64,000 bases of DNA, taken from the NCBI GenBank assembly GCA_020852475.1, contig JADZAR010000119.1, forward strand, positions 1 through 64,000, given 5' to 3'. The notes under the pieces were generated by a model, which was not told the DNA's origin, did not search any database, and worked only from the letters and a program-made list of their open reading frames with translations. The translations under genes were made by a program, and so were the position numbers. Below are positions 1 to 10,424 of the stretch, in pieces. Origin of the DNA: Nitrosomonas sp. Lineage in GTDB: Bacteria > Pseudomonadota > Gammaproteobacteria > Burkholderiales > Nitrosomonadaceae. The first letter of the stretch is position 1, and every line of letters begins with the position of its first letter.

Positions 1-123
1 CGCCAAATTTTTGTGTCAATATCGTCGTGATCGCCGCCGTCAGTGTAGTCTTCCCATGATCCACATGCCCAATCGTACCTACGTTTACATGCGGTTTTGA
101 TCGCTCAAATTTGCTCTTTGCCA
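1..123 (-). CDS. tuf: Elongation factor Tu, N-terminal part only
   Basis: This is the first 41 codons of EF-Tu; the rest lies beyond the left edge of the window. EF-Tu delivers aminoacyl-tRNA to the ribosome as a GTP complex. The translation opens [20 protein letters not shown] and contains the G1 loop GHVDHGKT. The ATG at 123 is preceded by an AAGGG ribosome site. It is the last visible gene of the str operon, 32 bases after the fusA stop. The identity is certain from the N-terminus; only the truncation by the window edge limits the call. Confidence 0.96.
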
Positions 124-155
124 TGACTTATCCCTTTACGCTCTTACCTTTTGAA

Positions 156-2246
156 TTACTTCTTATTAATAACCGCCTCAGCAACATTCTTTGGTGCCTC
201 GGCGTAATGCTTAAATTCCATAGTATAGGTAGCCCTACCCTGCGTTGCCGATCTTAATGCCGTGGAATACCCGAACATTTCTGCAAGCGGCACCTCCGCC
301 CGAATCAACTTCATGCCCGGCACATCATCCATACCCTGTATCATTCCTCGCCTAGACGACAAATCACCGACGACATTTCCCATAAATTCTTCTGGCGATT
401 CAACTTCAACTGCCATCATCGGCTCAAGCAAAACCGGATTGGCTTTTTTCATACCATCCTTAAATGCTATCGATGCAGCCATTTTGAAAGCATTTTCATT
501 CGAATCAACATCATGATAAGAACCATCAAACAGCGTAACCCTAACATCCACAACCGGAAAGCCCGCCAATATACCATTAGGTAACGTTTCTTGCAAACCC
601 TTCTGAACCGCCGGTATATATTCCCTTGGCACTACGCCGCCCTTAATTTCATCCACAAATTCAAATCCTTTTCCAGCTTCATTTGGCTCCATTTTAAGCC
701 AGACATGACCGTACTGCCCCCTACCTCCAGATTGTTTTACAAACTTGCCTTCCACTTCAACAAGCTTTTTAATCGCCTCTCTGTATGCAACCTGCGGCGC
801 CCCAACATTCGCCTCCACACCAAATTCGCGCCTCATTCGATCTACAATAATCTCTAAGTGAAGCTCCCCCATCCCCGAGATAATGGTTTGTCCTGATTCT
901 TCATCTGTTCTTACTCTGAACGACGGGTCTTCCTGAGCAAGTCGATTTAAAGCTATACCCATTTTCTCTTGATCGAGTTTAGTTTTTGGTTCAACAGCAA
1001 CATGGATAACTGGTTCTGGAAAATCCATTTTTTCCAGTGTAATCACATCATTAGAGTCGCACAAGGTGTCTCCGGTCGTAACCTCTTTAAGACCCACGGC
1101 AGCAGCTATATCTCCAGCACGAACTTCTTTAATTTCTTCACGTTGATTAGCGTGCATTTGAAGAATTCGACCAATCCTTTCCTTTCGAGACTTTACTGAG
1201 TTATAAACGGTGTCACCCGAATTTACGACTCCGGAATAAACTCTGAAAAATATCAGCTGCCCCACATAAGGATCTGTAGCCACTTTAAACGCCAGCGCTG
1301 AAAAAGGCTCATTATCATCTGATTTTCTTTGAGCGGATTCTCCGCTTTCTTTTACACCTTGAATCGCAACAACATCTATCGGCGAAGGCATAAACTCTAT
1401 AACCGCGTCCAGCATCGCCTGAACGCCTTTATTCTTGAATGCGGTCCCACATAACATCGGCACTATCTCATTACTGATCGTTCTTAGCCGAATTCCTTTT
1501 TTAATATCCGGAATTTCCAATTCACCTTCTTCCAGATATTTATTCATTAGCTCCTCATCCGCCTCCGCCGCCGACTCCACCATCTTCTCGTGCCAGCTTT
1601 GCGCATCAGCTTTCATTGATTCCGGGATTTCTCGCTCTTCAAACTTTAGCCCCTTGCTTTCATCATCCCAATAAATAGCTTTCATTTTTACCAGATCAAC
1701 TATGCCCTCGAATTTATCTTCCGAGCCTATGGGCAGTTGGATAGGCACTGGATTCGCCTTTAATCTTGATTTAATTTGATCGTATACGCGCATGAAATTT
1801 GCACCCGATCTATCCATTTTATTAACAAAAGCAAGTCTTGGCACTTTATACTTGTTGGCTTGCCGCCAGACAGTTTCGGTTTGCGGCTGAACACCTCCAA
1901 CTGCACAAAATACCGTGCACGCACCATCCAAAACACGTAACGAGCGCTCCACCTCAATTGTAAAATCCACGTGACCTGGAGTGTCGATAATATTAATCCG
2001 ATGCTCCGGATAATTACCTTCCATTCCTTTCCAGAAGCATGTCGTCGCTGCTGATGTTATCGTAATTCCCCGCTCCTGCTCCTGCTCCATCCAGTCCATT
2101 GTTGCCGCCCCATCATGGACTTCTCCAATTTTGTGCGACACACCCGTATAAAACAAAATGCGTTCTGTTGTTGTTGTCTTGCCAGCATCGATATGCGCCA
2201 TAATTCCGATGTTTCTATAGCGCTCTATAGGAGTTTTTCTTGCCAC
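156..2246 (-). CDS. fusA: Elongation factor G
   Basis: EF-G is the GTPase that drives ribosomal translocation and, with RRF, ribosome recycling. The 696-residue length is normal. The G1 motif (AHIDAGKT) and the G3 motif (DTPGH) lie in the N-terminal GTPase domain, followed by the usual domains II to V. It is the third gene of the str operon, after rpsL and rpsG and before tuf, with a short gap on each side, so it is probably transcribed from the promoter upstream of rpsL. This is the housekeeping bacterial type; no sign of a second or mitochondrial-type EF-G is visible. Confidence 0.98.
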   Translation of the reverse strand: MARKTPIERYRNIGIMAHIDAGKTTTTERILFYTGVSHKIGEVHDGAATMDWMEQEQERGITITSAATTCFWKGMEGNYPEHRINIIDTPGHVDFTIEVERSLRVLDGACTVFCAVGGVQPQTETVWRQANKYKVPRLAFVNKMDRSGANFMRVYDQIKSRLKANPVPIQLPIGSEDKFEGIVDLVKMKAIYWDDESKGLKFEEREIPESMKADAQSWHEKMVESAAEADEELMNKYLEEGELEIPDIKKGIRLRTISNEIVPMLCGTAFKNKGVQAMLDAVIEFMPSPIDVVAIQGVKESGESAQRKSDDNEPFSALAFKVATDPYVGQLIFFRVYSGVVNSGDTVYNSVKSRKERIGRILQMHANQREEIKEVRAGDIAAAVGLKEVTTGDTLCDSNDVITLEKMDFPEPVIHVAVEPKTKLDQEKMGIALNRLAQEDPSFRVRTDEESGQTIISGMGELHLEIIVDRMRREFGVEANVGAPQVAYREAIKKLVEVEGKFVKQSGGRGQYGHVWLKMEPNEAGKGFEFVDEIKGGVVPREYIPAVQKGLQETLPNGILAGFPVVDVRVTLFDGSYHDVDSNENAFKMAASIAFKDGMKKANPVLLEPMMAVEVESPEEFMGNVVGDLSSRRGMIQGMDDVPGMKLIRAEVPLAEMFGYSTALRSATQGRATYTMEFKHYAEAPKNVAEAVINKK

Positions 2247-2307
2247 GGTTACTACGCCTTAAAAATTAAAACCACAATACTAATACTTCAGCTAATGGAG
2301 TTTATTA

Positions 2308-2778
2308 TTAAAATCTGAAATGTGAAAACGCCTTATTGGATTCAGCCATGCGATGAACTTCTTCTTTTTTCTTAACCGCACCCCCTCTACCTTCAGCTGC
2401 ATCTGAGAGCTCGCCAGCCAATCTCATATCCATTGATTTCTCACTTCTTTTTCTAGCCGCATCTCTTAACCATCGCATAGCCAAGGCATTCCGCCGAACC
2501 GATCTAACTTCAACAGGAACCTGATAGTTTGCTCCGCCCACACGTCTGCTTTTCACTTCTACCAATGGCCTCACATTTGTTAACGCTTGCGTAAACACTT
2601 CCAGTGGATCAGATCCGGTTTTCTTTTCAATCTGCGTTAGCGCACCATAAATGATTCTTTCAGCAACTGACTTCTTTCCACGCGTCATTAACACATTAAC
2701 AAACTTTGCCAGCTCTACATTATGATATTTTGGATCTGGCAATATTTCCCGTTTTGGAACTTCCCTACGTCTTGGCAT
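2308..2778 (-). CDS. rpsG: 30S ribosomal protein S7
   Basis: S7 is the primary 16S rRNA binding protein that nucleates assembly of the 30S head and contacts tRNA in the exit site. The protein is 156 residues, the usual length, begins [16 protein letters not shown] and carries the family signature region around the [14 protein letters not shown] stretch. It lies 49 bases downstream of rpsL and 61 bases upstream of fusA in the str operon. In enterobacteria S7 represses translation of this operon; whether that control exists here cannot be told from the sequence. Confidence 0.98.
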   Translation of the reverse strand: MPRRREVPKREILPDPKYHNVELAKFVNVLMTRGKKSVAERIIYGALTQIEKKTGSDPLEVFTQALTNVRPLVEVKSRRVGGANYQVPVEVRSVRRNALAMRWLRDAARKRSEKSMDMRLAGELSDAAEGRGGAVKKKEEVHRMAESNKAFSHFRF

Positions 2779-2827
2779 TGTTTTACCTCACAGACTTTAA
2801 TTCTTATTATTCAGCATACCTGATGCG

Positions 2828-3205
2828 CTACGCCGTTTTTGGCTTCTTAGACCCGTATTTAGATCTCGCTTGTTTCCGATCTTTCACTCCCGCAGTATCC
2901 AAGCTACCCCTAACGGTATGATAGCGCACACCCGGAAGATCTTTTACGCGCCCTCCTCGGATGAGCACAACTGAATGCTCCTGCAGATTATGGCCTTCAC
3001 CGCCAATATAACTCGACACCTCATAGCCATTCGTTAACCGTACTCTCGCCACTTTACGCAACGCTGAATTCGGCTTCTTCGGCGTAGTTGTGTACACCCG
3101 CGTACAAACCCCCCTCTTTTGAGGACAATTCTCTAGTGCGGGAACATTGCTTTTTACGCGCTTTGCTGCACGCGGTTTACGTACCAATTGACTTATAGTC
3201 GGCAT
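2828..3205 (-). CDS. rpsL: 30S ribosomal protein S12
   Basis: S12 sits at the decoding centre and controls translational accuracy. The protein has 125 residues with the conserved [11 protein letters not shown] loop and the [17 protein letters not shown] loop. Lys43 and Lys88, the residues whose change commonly gives streptomycin resistance, are both wild type. The ATG at 3205 has an AGGA site 8 bases upstream, and this site lies next to the T-run of a hairpin described separately. It is the first gene of the str operon, read from a good sigma-70 promoter at about 3350-3378. Confidence 0.98.
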   Translation of the reverse strand: MPTISQLVRKPRAAKRVKSNVPALENCPQKRGVCTRVYTTTPKKPNSALRKVARVRLTNGYEVSSYIGGEGHNLQEHSVVLIRGGRVKDLPGVRYHTVRGSLDTAGVKDRKQARSKYGSKKPKTA

Positions 3206-3217
3206 AAACTATATCCT

Positions 3218-3244
3218 AAAAAACTGAGACGGCCATTAGCCGTC
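3218..3244 (-). terminator. Terminator-like hairpin in the rpsL leader
   Basis: Reading the minus strand, a perfect 6-bp stem (GACGGC at 3239-3244 pairing with GCCGTC at 3228-3233, 5-base loop) is followed a few bases later by six T residues at 3218-3223, and then at once by the rpsL ribosome binding site. It lies between the operon promoter and rpsL, so it could act as an attenuator or partial terminator in the str leader rather than as the end of an upstream gene. The function is inferred from position and shape only. Confidence 0.5.
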
Positions 3245-3349
3245 CTGAACTTGCTGATTTGATATTTTATTTGCTGTTACCTGCTCATCCACGAGACCGG
3301 CTTGGCTACACTACATTTTTCAGATGTTTTGTCTCAGAAAAGAGTGCGG

Positions 3350-3378
3350 ATTCTATGGGGTTTACAGTTTAATGTCAA
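3350..3378 (-). promoter_or_regulatory. Sigma-70 promoter of the str operon
   Basis: On the minus strand the -35 box is TTGACA (3373-3378), the spacer is exactly 17 bases, and the -10 box is TAGAAT (3350-3355). It is the only strong match in the 303-base gap between yajQ and rpsL. Transcription would start near 3343 and leave a leader of about 140 bases before rpsL. Confidence 0.72.
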
Positions 3379-3508
3379 GATTAAGTTTGCGCGTACACCC
3401 AAGTCACGCATCTATTATTTACAAAAATACAATCAATTAATCAGTCTAATTAATTGCTCACCGCCAATCGCCTACCCTGAAAAATCAATTCTCTCAACAC
3501 CAATTTCT

Positions 3509-3994
3509 TTAATCCCTAAAATTCTGATATTGTAGTGGAAAATCAGTGATGGCTTTTTTTACGATGCTTATCGACTCCTGCAGAATGTCTTTTTTTGCAC
3601 CCGATACGCGTATTGAATCACCTTGGATGCTTGTTTGTATTTTGAGTTTACTTTCTTTAAGAATTTTTGCAATTTTTTTGGCTAGCTCAGTTTCCAATCC
3701 TGTTCTCACGGTTACAACCTGCTTTACCTTATTGCCGCTCACTTTCTCTATAGCCCCTCTTTCCAAACTGCGAACATCAATATTTCTTTTAGTCAGTTTT
3801 GTTCGCAAAATATCAAGAATCTGCTCGAGCTTGAAGTCATCATCAGCATACACCGTCAAAACAAAATCTGACTGCTCCACACGCGCATCCGATCCTTTGA
3901 AATCAAACCGGGAACTAACTTCTTTATTTGTTTGCTCCACTGCATTTCTAGCTTCATGACCATCAACTTCCGAGACAATATCAAACGAAGGCAT
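3509..3994 (-). CDS. yajQ: YajQ family nucleotide-binding protein
   Basis: A 161-residue protein of the UPF0234/YajQ family, with the family N-terminus [20 protein letters not shown] and the [11 protein letters not shown] stretch. Family members have two ferredoxin-like folds and bind nucleic acid or nucleotide; a homologue in Xanthomonas has been reported as a cyclic-di-GMP effector. It lies 90 bases after argG on the same strand and upstream of the str operon promoter. The family call is firm, the cellular role is not. Confidence 0.93.
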   Translation of the reverse strand: MPSFDIVSEVDGHEARNAVEQTNKEVSSRFDFKGSDARVEQSDFVLTVYADDDFKLEQILDILRTKLTKRNIDVRSLERGAIEKVSGNKVKQVVTVRTGLETELAKKIAKILKESKLKIQTSIQGDSIRVSGAKKDILQESISIVKKAITDFPLQYQNFRD

Positions 3995-4084
3995 ACACTC
4001 CTCATCACATTGATTCCATTAAATCGATTCCAAATTCTCAGTAATTTTTGCTATTTTGTGACACACAAAAAACACAAAGCTATC

Positions 4085-5302
4085 TTAATTTTTCTTTTTT
4101 TTATTTGCCGCAATACGTAAACGCAGTGCATTCAAACGAATAAAACCTGCCGCATCAACCTGGTTATAAGCGCCCGCATCATCCTCAAATGTCGCGACAT
4201 TTTCATCAAACAACGAATCTGTTTTTGAATCGCGTCCGACCACCATTACACTGCCTTTATACAACTTCAGCCTTACCCATCCATTTACACTTTCCTGGGT
4301 TGCATCTATCAAAGCCTGTATGGCCTTACGTTCCGGACTCCACCAGTAACCATTATAAATCAATGCGGCATAACGCGGCATGAGATCATCTTTTAAATGA
4401 CCGACCTCACGATCAAGTGTAATCGATTCTATTGCACGGTGCGCACGCAACAAAATTGTTCCTCCGGGAGTCTCATAGCAACCGCGCGACTTCATACCAA
4501 CATATCGATTTTCCACCAAATCAAGTCTGCCAATACCATGCTTTCCGCCCAACTGATTGAGCGTCTCCAATATACTCGCAGAACCCAGCTTGCGCCCATT
4601 TAAAGCTACTGGATCACCGCGTTCGAACTCGATTTCCAGGAATTCCGCTTCATCGGGCGCCTTTTCCGGCGACACTGTCCAACGCCACATCGATTCTTCC
4701 GCTTCCATAGCCGGATTTTCCAGATGCCTGCCTTCGTAAGATATATGCAAAAGATTGGCATCCATACTGTACGGAGATCCAGTCTGTTTTTTCATCTCCA
4801 CGGGAATACCATGCTTCTCGGCATACGCCAAAAGCTTTTCCCTTGAATTTAAATCCCATTCCCGCCACGGCGCAATAACATGTATGTTTGGCTCCAGTGC
4901 ATAATAGCCCAGCTCAAATCGCACCTGATCATTTCCCTTGCCGGTAGCCCCATGAGACACCGCATCAGCACCAGTTTCTCTTGCAATCTCAACCTGCCTC
5001 TTGGCAATCAGCGGTCGCGCAATACTGGTTCCCAACAAATACTCACCTTCATAGACAGTATTCGCTCTAAACATTGGAAAAACAAAGTCGCTGACAAACT
5101 CTTCGCGCAAGTCATCAATGTAAATCTCATTAACACCCAGCTGCCGCGCTTTAGCGCGCGCAGGCTCGACTTCGCCCCCCTGCCCGATATCCGCCGTGAA
5201 TGTCACAATTTCACACTGATAAGTATCCTGCAACCACTTTAAAATCACCGAAGTATCCAAACCGCCAGAAAAAGCCAAAACTACTTTATTTATTTCTCTC
5301 AT
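4085..5302 (-). CDS. argG: Argininosuccinate synthase
   Basis: Joins citrulline and aspartate with ATP to make argininosuccinate, the next-to-last step of arginine synthesis. The 405-residue protein opens with the PP-loop AFSGGLDTS that binds ATP and has the [10 protein letters not shown] substrate region. It follows argF after only 16 bases, so argD, argF and argG form one minus-strand run. The extreme C-terminus is lysine-rich (KKKKN). argH is not in the window. Confidence 0.98.
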   Translation of the reverse strand: MREINKVVLAFSGGLDTSVILKWLQDTYQCEIVTFTADIGQGGEVEPARAKARQLGVNEIYIDDLREEFVSDFVFPMFRANTVYEGEYLLGTSIARPLIAKRQVEIARETGADAVSHGATGKGNDQVRFELGYYALEPNIHVIAPWREWDLNSREKLLAYAEKHGIPVEMKKQTGSPYSMDANLLHISYEGRHLENPAMEAEESMWRWTVSPEKAPDEAEFLEIEFERGDPVALNGRKLGSASILETLNQLGGKHGIGRLDLVENRYVGMKSRGCYETPGGTILLRAHRAIESITLDREVGHLKDDLMPRYAALIYNGYWWSPERKAIQALIDATQESVNGWVRLKLYKGSVMVVGRDSKTDSLFDENVATFEDDAGAYNQVDAAGFIRLNALRLRIAANKKKKN

Positions 5303-5318
5303 TCTTTTTTACTCACGA

Positions 5319-6251
5319 TTATTCACAATCAGACCTTCCAATCTTTCCGAGCAGCAAATATTCCATCAGCGCCTTCTGCGTATGAAGGCGGTTTTCAGCT
5401 TCATCCCATACCACCGACTGATGTCCGTCAATTACTTCGGCGGCCACTTCCTCTCCTCGATGCGCAGGCAGACAATGCATGAACAGGGCTCTTTCCTTTG
5501 CCAGAGCCATCATGTCGGCGTCGACACAAAATGCTGCAAAATCTGCCCTTCTTTGTTCGCTCTCAGCCTCGAACCCCATGCTGGTCCAGACATCCGTTGT
5601 AACCAGATCAGCATTCTTCACAGCATCATGCGGATCCGCAAATGATTTAAAATGCTCCGTCGTTTTTAGCCCGATCTGCAAGGGATCGATATCATAGCCA
5701 GGCGGCGTCGAAACATGTACCTTAAAATCGAATATCTCTGCGGCCTGCAGCCAGGTATTGCAAACATTATTGGCGTCGCCTATCCAGGCAATGACTTTTC
5801 CTTTGATATCTCCCCGGTATTCTGTAAAAGTAAAGATGTCTGCCAAAATCTGACAGGGATGATATTCGTCAGTCAATCCATTAATCACGGGTACACTGGA
5901 ATAATCCGCAAAGCGTTGCAGCGTATCATGCGCGTAAGTACGAATCATCACGATATCGACCATACGCGAAATGACGCGTGCCGCATCCTCAACGGGTTCG
6001 CCTCTGCCCAATTGCGTATCACGCGTGGAAAGATATATAGATGAACCGCCCAGTTGGTTCATGCCGGCTTCAAACGACAACCGCGTTCTAGTCGAATTTT
6101 TATCGAAAATCATTGCCAGCGTTCGATCAGTCAGCGGCCAGTATTGTTGATGTTGCTTAAACGTCTGCTTTATAAATCGCGCACGAGAAAACAGGTATTC
6201 ATATTCTTCCCGGCTAAGATCATTAAACTGAAGATAATGCTTCAACTGCAT
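5319..6251 (-). CDS. argF: Ornithine carbamoyltransferase
   Basis: Transfers the carbamoyl group from carbamoyl phosphate to ornithine to give citrulline. The 310-residue protein shows the carbamoyl phosphate loop STRTRLSFE, the ornithine-side signature HCLPAHRGEE near the C-terminus, and the DxxxSMG element (DVWTSMG). It sits between argD and argG on the same strand, in pathway order, 53 bases after argD. Length and motifs are those of a catabolically unspecialised anabolic OTC. Confidence 0.97.
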   Translation of the reverse strand: MQLKHYLQFNDLSREEYEYLFSRARFIKQTFKQHQQYWPLTDRTLAMIFDKNSTRTRLSFEAGMNQLGGSSIYLSTRDTQLGRGEPVEDAARVISRMVDIVMIRTYAHDTLQRFADYSSVPVINGLTDEYHPCQILADIFTFTEYRGDIKGKVIAWIGDANNVCNTWLQAAEIFDFKVHVSTPPGYDIDPLQIGLKTTEHFKSFADPHDAVKNADLVTTDVWTSMGFEAESEQRRADFAAFCVDADMMALAKERALFMHCLPAHRGEEVAAEVIDGHQSVVWDEAENRLHTQKALMEYLLLGKIGRSDCE

Positions 6252-6304
6252 ATAAATATAAATAAAGGCTAATCAGAGAACATAGTTAATTACTATTTAT
6301 CTAA

Positions 6305-7477
6305 TCAGCCATTCAAAAACTCCCGAATTAATCGGCAGGTTATATCAACCACCTGCTTGGCTTCATCCGGCTGCATCACCAGGGCAGGCAACAGGCGAAC
6401 TACCCTTTCGGATGTCACATTAATAAGCAATTTGTAATCCAACGCCTTTTTAACCAAATCGGAGCATGGCAACGCCAATTCTACGCCGATCAACAACCCC
6501 TGCCCCCTGATCTCCACTACACCATCAACATCAGCAAGCTGCTCGCGCAACTGCTCGCGCATAAAAACACCCAGTTCATGAGCATGGGCAATCAATGCAT
6601 CTTCTTCAATCACTGCAAGCGTTTCAAGTGCAGCAGCGCAGACCAGCGGATTACCACCAAAAGTGGAAGCATGGTTGCCCGGTTTCAGCACTTCTGTTGC
6701 CACGCCTCTAGTCAAGCACGCGCCGATAGGAACACCCGAACCCAGTCCTTTAGCCAAGGTCATTACATCCGGCACAATATCGCTATGTTGAAATGCGAAC
6801 CATCTGCCGCTGCGCCCTATTCCAGACTGCACTTCATCAAGCATCAACAACCAGCCATACTGATCACACAAAGCACGCAATTCCTGCAGATAACGTGCTT
6901 GAGGCACGTTAACGCCGCCCTCTCCTTGAAAAGGCTCAACCAAAACGGCAACGACATTTTTATTATTTTCCGCCACCTGCTTGATTGCTTCCAGATTGTT
7001 ATAGGGCACGCGTACAAAACCTGTCAGCAAAGGCTCAAATCCGGCCTGTACTTTTCGATTACCCGTAGCAGTCAAAGTGGCCATCGTTCGGCCATGGAAC
7101 GATTGCTCCATGACAATAATTGTTGGCAAAGCCACACCATTATTATGACCATATAATCTCGCCAGCTTTATTGCAGCTTCATTAGCTTCAGCACCGGAAT
7201 TACAGAAAAAAACCTTTTCCATTCCAGACAATACCGACAGACGCGCAGCCAGCTGTTCCTGTTTTTCTATAAAATAAATATTTGAAGTATGGATAAGCAC
7301 TTTTGCTTGACGGCATATCGCCTCCGCCACACGCGGGTGGCTATGCCCCAGACCACAAACTGCCACGCCCGATATGGCATCTAAATAACGCTCGCCTTGG
7401 CTATCCCACAGCCAGACACCCTCCCCCTTCACAAAGGTTACGGGCAGCCGTGAATAGGTATTCATTACATTTGACAC
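6305..7477 (-). CDS. argD: Acetylornithine aminotransferase
   Basis: A PLP-dependent class III aminotransferase that converts N-acetylglutamate semialdehyde to N-acetylornithine, and may also act in lysine synthesis as succinyl-DAP aminotransferase. The 390-residue protein has the GAEANEAAIK region, the DEVQSGIGR element and the PLP lysine in LAKGLGSG. The start used is GTG at 7477, giving MSNVMNTYSRLPV, which matches the usual N-terminus of the family; an ATG at 7465 is the alternative. The ribosome site is weak. It is the first gene of the arginine run. Confidence 0.95.
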   Translation of the reverse strand: MSNVMNTYSRLPVTFVKGEGVWLWDSQGERYLDAISGVAVCGLGHSHPRVAEAICRQAKVLIHTSNIYFIEKQEQLAARLSVLSGMEKVFFCNSGAEANEAAIKLARLYGHNNGVALPTIIVMEQSFHGRTMATLTATGNRKVQAGFEPLLTGFVRVPYNNLEAIKQVAENNKNVVAVLVEPFQGEGGVNVPQARYLQELRALCDQYGWLLMLDEVQSGIGRSGRWFAFQHSDIVPDVMTLAKGLGSGVPIGACLTRGVATEVLKPGNHASTFGGNPLVCAAALETLAVIEEDALIAHAHELGVFMREQLREQLADVDGVVEIRGQGLLIGVELALPCSDLVKKALDYKLLINVTSERVVRLLPALVMQPDEAKQVVDITCRLIREFLNG

Positions 7478-7513
7478 GTCTATGCTTAGCTCGCTTAAAT
7501 GACCATCTTAATA

Positions 7514-7612
7514 TTATGAACGAGGCGTAGCAGTTTGCGCACGCAGTATCGCTGCTCCAAACACACCACCCAAGGTTCCATGATTTTTAAAAAAGCTATC
7601 ATCTTTACTCAT
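7514..7612 (-). CDS. Possible 32-residue protein upstream of argD
   Basis: A small open frame from ATG at 7612 to TAA at 7514, 36 bases before the argD start. The product begins MSKDDSFFKNHG, has a glycine-rich middle (GTLGGVFGAAIL) and ends in TATPRS. A weak GGA site precedes the ATG. It is not rich in arginine codons, so it does not look like an attenuation leader peptide. It could be a real short protein, a decayed gene end, or chance. No family is recognised. Confidence 0.25.
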   Translation of the reverse strand: MSKDDSFFKNHGTLGGVFGAAILRAQTATPRS

Positions 7613-7827
7613 ATATCCAGCTTTTTCAAGTTTTTTTTCCCCGTAAAGCGCATTAACCTGCTTTTATTTTACTAAGAAAGAGCATTTCAAAGTTAGCTGC
7701 GATCACCATCATGGTAGAATAAAAAAATTTATACCAATCAGTCGATGTCATATATCCGCGAGCCACGCGATAGAAACTATATCTGCGTTAATCGTGCCAT
7801 CACAGCTGTTTTTACTCATTACAAAAC
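7613..7827. other. Divergent intergenic region between argD and gyrA
   Basis: About 215 AT-rich bases between the possible small frame and gyrA. They must contain the promoters for gyrA (plus) and for the arginine genes (minus). Hexamers resembling -10 boxes are present (TAGAAT near 7714 on the plus strand), but none has a convincing -35 partner. No ARG-box-like palindrome, tRNA or riboswitch was seen. Confidence 0.4.
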
Positions 7828-10374
7828 ATGAATCAATTTGCCAAGGAAACACTGCCGGTAAGCCTTGAAGAAGAAATGCGCCGATCCTACCTGGATTACG
7901 CCATGAGCGTCATTGTAGGACGCGCATTGCCGGATGTCCGTGACGGACTCAAGCCTGTACATCGCCGGGTTTTATTCGCCATGCATGAACTTTCCAATGA
8001 CTGGAATCGACCTTACAAAAAATCTGCCCGCATTGTTGGCGATGTGATCGGTAAATACCATCCGCACGGTGACACCGCCGTTTATGACACAATTGTGCGC
8101 ATGGCGCAGAATTTCTCGCTCCGTTATATGCTGATTGACGGGCAAGGCAACTTCGGTTCAATCGATGGTGATAACGCGGCAGCCATGCGTTACACTGAAA
8201 TTCGCATGTCGCGTATCGCTCACGAGCTGCTCGTCGATCTCGACAAAGAAACCGTTGATTTCGGTCCCAATTACGACGAATCCGAAAAAGAACCGCTGAT
8301 TCTGCCGACAAAAATACCCAATCTGCTGATTAACGGTTCTTCAGGGATCGCCGTGGGTATGGCAACCAACATTCCGCCGCACAATCTCAATGAAGTCATT
8401 GACGCAAGTCTGAAGCTACTAGCGAATCCCGATACCAGCATCGACGAACTGATTGAATGCATTCAGGCGCCTGATTTTCCAACCGCCGGTATTATTTATG
8501 GCATCTCCGGCGTGCACGATGGCTACCGCACCGGACGCGGACGCGTCATTATGCGTGCACGCACCCACTTTGAAGACATCGACAAAGGCGGTCGGCAGGC
8601 AATTATCGTTGACGAACTTCCCTATCAGGTCAACAAAGCCAATCTGCTCATTCGCATTGGCGAGCTTGTACGCGACAAAAGAATCGAAGGCATCTCGGAT
8701 TTACGCGACGAATCGGACAAATCCGGTATGCGCGTCGTCATAGAGCTCAAACGCGGCGAACTTCCTGAAGTCATTCTGAATAATCTGTATAAAGAAACAC
8801 AGATGCAGGACACTTTTGGCATGAACATGGTTGCGCTCATCGATGGCCAGCCGCGTCTTCTGAATTTGAAGCAAATCCTGGATGCGTTCTTGCGTCACCG
8901 GCGCGAAATTGTCACCCGCAGAACCGTTTTCGAACTCAAAAAAGCACGCGAGCGCGGGCATATTCTGGAAGGTCTCGCAGTTTCATTATCCAATGTCGAT
9001 GAAATTATCGCACTGATCAAAGCTTCGCCGACACCCGCCGCCGCCAAGGAAGCCTTGATGGCCCGCGAATGGCGCTCGGGTCTGGTTGAGCAAATGCTCG
9101 CACGCGCCGTGGCCGATGCGATGGCGCTCCGCCCCGAGGGATTATCGCCGGAATTTGGACTGAAGGAACAGGGTTACCGGCTTTCCGATGCGCAGGCGCA
9201 AGCCATACTCGAACTACGCCTGCAACGTCTCACCGGACTGGAACAAGATAAAATCGTCGAAGAATACAAAGATATCATGGACCGCATTATCGACTTCCTC
9301 GACATTCTGGCGACACCCGAACGGATTACAGACATCATCTCGGAAGAACTGGAAACCATCCGGCAGCAATTTGGCGACAAGCGCCGCAGTGAAATAGTTG
9401 TTGATACGCAAGACATCAGCATGGAGGACCTGATTGCTCCCGCCGATGTAGTCGTCACACTGTCACATAACGGATACATCAAATCACAGTTACTCGACGA
9501 ATACCGCGCACAGAAACGCGGCGGACGCGGTAAACTGGCCACCAGCACCAAAGAAGATGATTTCATCGACAATCTGTTTATCGCCAACACACATGACTAT
9601 ATTCTGTGTTTCTCCAGCCTTGGACGCGTGTACTGGATCAAAGTCTACACAGTTCCTCAAGGCGGACGGACTTCGCGCGGCAAACCAATCATCAACCTGG
9701 TCCAACTGGATTCAGGTGAAAAAATCAACGCCGTATTACCTGTCAAAGCGTTTGATGACAACCATTTCGTATTTATGGCCACCGCGCTGGGTACGGTCAA
9801 AAAAACACCTTTATCTGAATTCTCGCGCCCGCGCAGCAATGGCATTATTGCCATTGGCCTGAATGAAGATGATTATCTGATCGGCGTAGCGTTGACCGAT
9901 GGCAAATACGATGTCATGCTATTTTCCGACAACGGAAAAGCCATGCGTTTCAGCGAAAATGACGTTCGCCCGATGGGACGCGGCGCACGCGGTGTGCGCG
10001 GCATGAAACTGACAGCAGAGCATAAAGTCATTTCCATGCTGGTCGCCGAGGATGAAGAACAGGCCGTGCTCACCGTAACCGAAAACGGCTACGGCAAGCG
10101 CACGCCGATCGGCGAATACACCCGTCATAGCCGTGGCACACAAGGCATGATTGCCATTAAAACCAGTAAACGCAACGGCAAGGTTGTCACCGCAAAACTG
10201 GTACGCCCGGATGACGAAATTATGCTGATCACTTCTGGCGGCATATTGATCCGCACCCGTGTCAATGAAGTGCGCGAAATGAGCCGTGCAACACAGGGCG
10301 TGACACTGATCAATCTTGACGAAGGTGAAAAACTTACGGGATTGGAACGCGTCATTGAAAGTGATGAAGAATAA
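7828..10374 (+). CDS. gyrA: DNA gyrase subunit A
   Basis: The breakage-reunion subunit of gyrase, which with GyrB introduces negative supercoils. The 848-residue protein has the catalytic tyrosine at Tyr122 in [11 protein letters not shown], the coiled-coil gate region, and C-terminal beta-pinwheel repeats containing the GyrA box QKRGGRGK. In the quinolone-resistance region position 83 is Thr and position 87 is Asp; Thr83 is a natural variant in many species and is not by itself proof of resistance. It is the first gene of a plus-strand run with serC 50 bases downstream. Confidence 0.98.
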   Translation: MNQFAKETLPVSLEEEMRRSYLDYAMSVIVGRALPDVRDGLKPVHRRVLFAMHELSNDWNRPYKKSARIVGDVIGKYHPHGDTAVYDTIVRMAQNFSLRYMLIDGQGNFGSIDGDNAAAMRYTEIRMSRIAHELLVDLDKETVDFGPNYDESEKEPLILPTKIPNLLINGSSGIAVGMATNIPPHNLNEVIDASLKLLANPDTSIDELIECIQAPDFPTAGIIYGISGVHDGYRTGRGRVIMRARTHFEDIDKGGRQAIIVDELPYQVNKANLLIRIGELVRDKRIEGISDLRDESDKSGMRVVIELKRGELPEVILNNLYKETQMQDTFGMNMVALIDGQPRLLNLKQILDAFLRHRREIVTRRTVFELKKARERGHILEGLAVSLSNVDEIIALIKASPTPAAAKEALMAREWRSGLVEQMLARAVADAMALRPEGLSPEFGLKEQGYRLSDAQAQAILELRLQRLTGLEQDKIVEEYKDIMDRIIDFLDILATPERITDIISEELETIRQQFGDKRRSEIVVDTQDISMEDLIAPADVVVTLSHNGYIKSQLLDEYRAQKRGGRGKLATSTKEDDFIDNLFIANTHDYILCFSSLGRVYWIKVYTVPQGGRTSRGKPIINLVQLDSGEKINAVLPVKAFDDNHFVFMATALGTVKKTPLSEFSRPRSNGIIAIGLNEDDYLIGVALTDGKYDVMLFSDNGKAMRFSENDVRPMGRGARGVRGMKLTAEHKVISMLVAEDEEQAVLTVTENGYGKRTPIGEYTRHSRGTQGMIAIKTSKRNGKVVTAKLVRPDDEIMLITSGGILIRTRVNEVREMSRATQGVTLINLDEGEKLTGLERVIESDEE

Positions 10375-10424
10375 ATCCGGCACGATGTTGTTTTTTTCTT
10401 AAAAAATTTTCATATTTTTCACTG

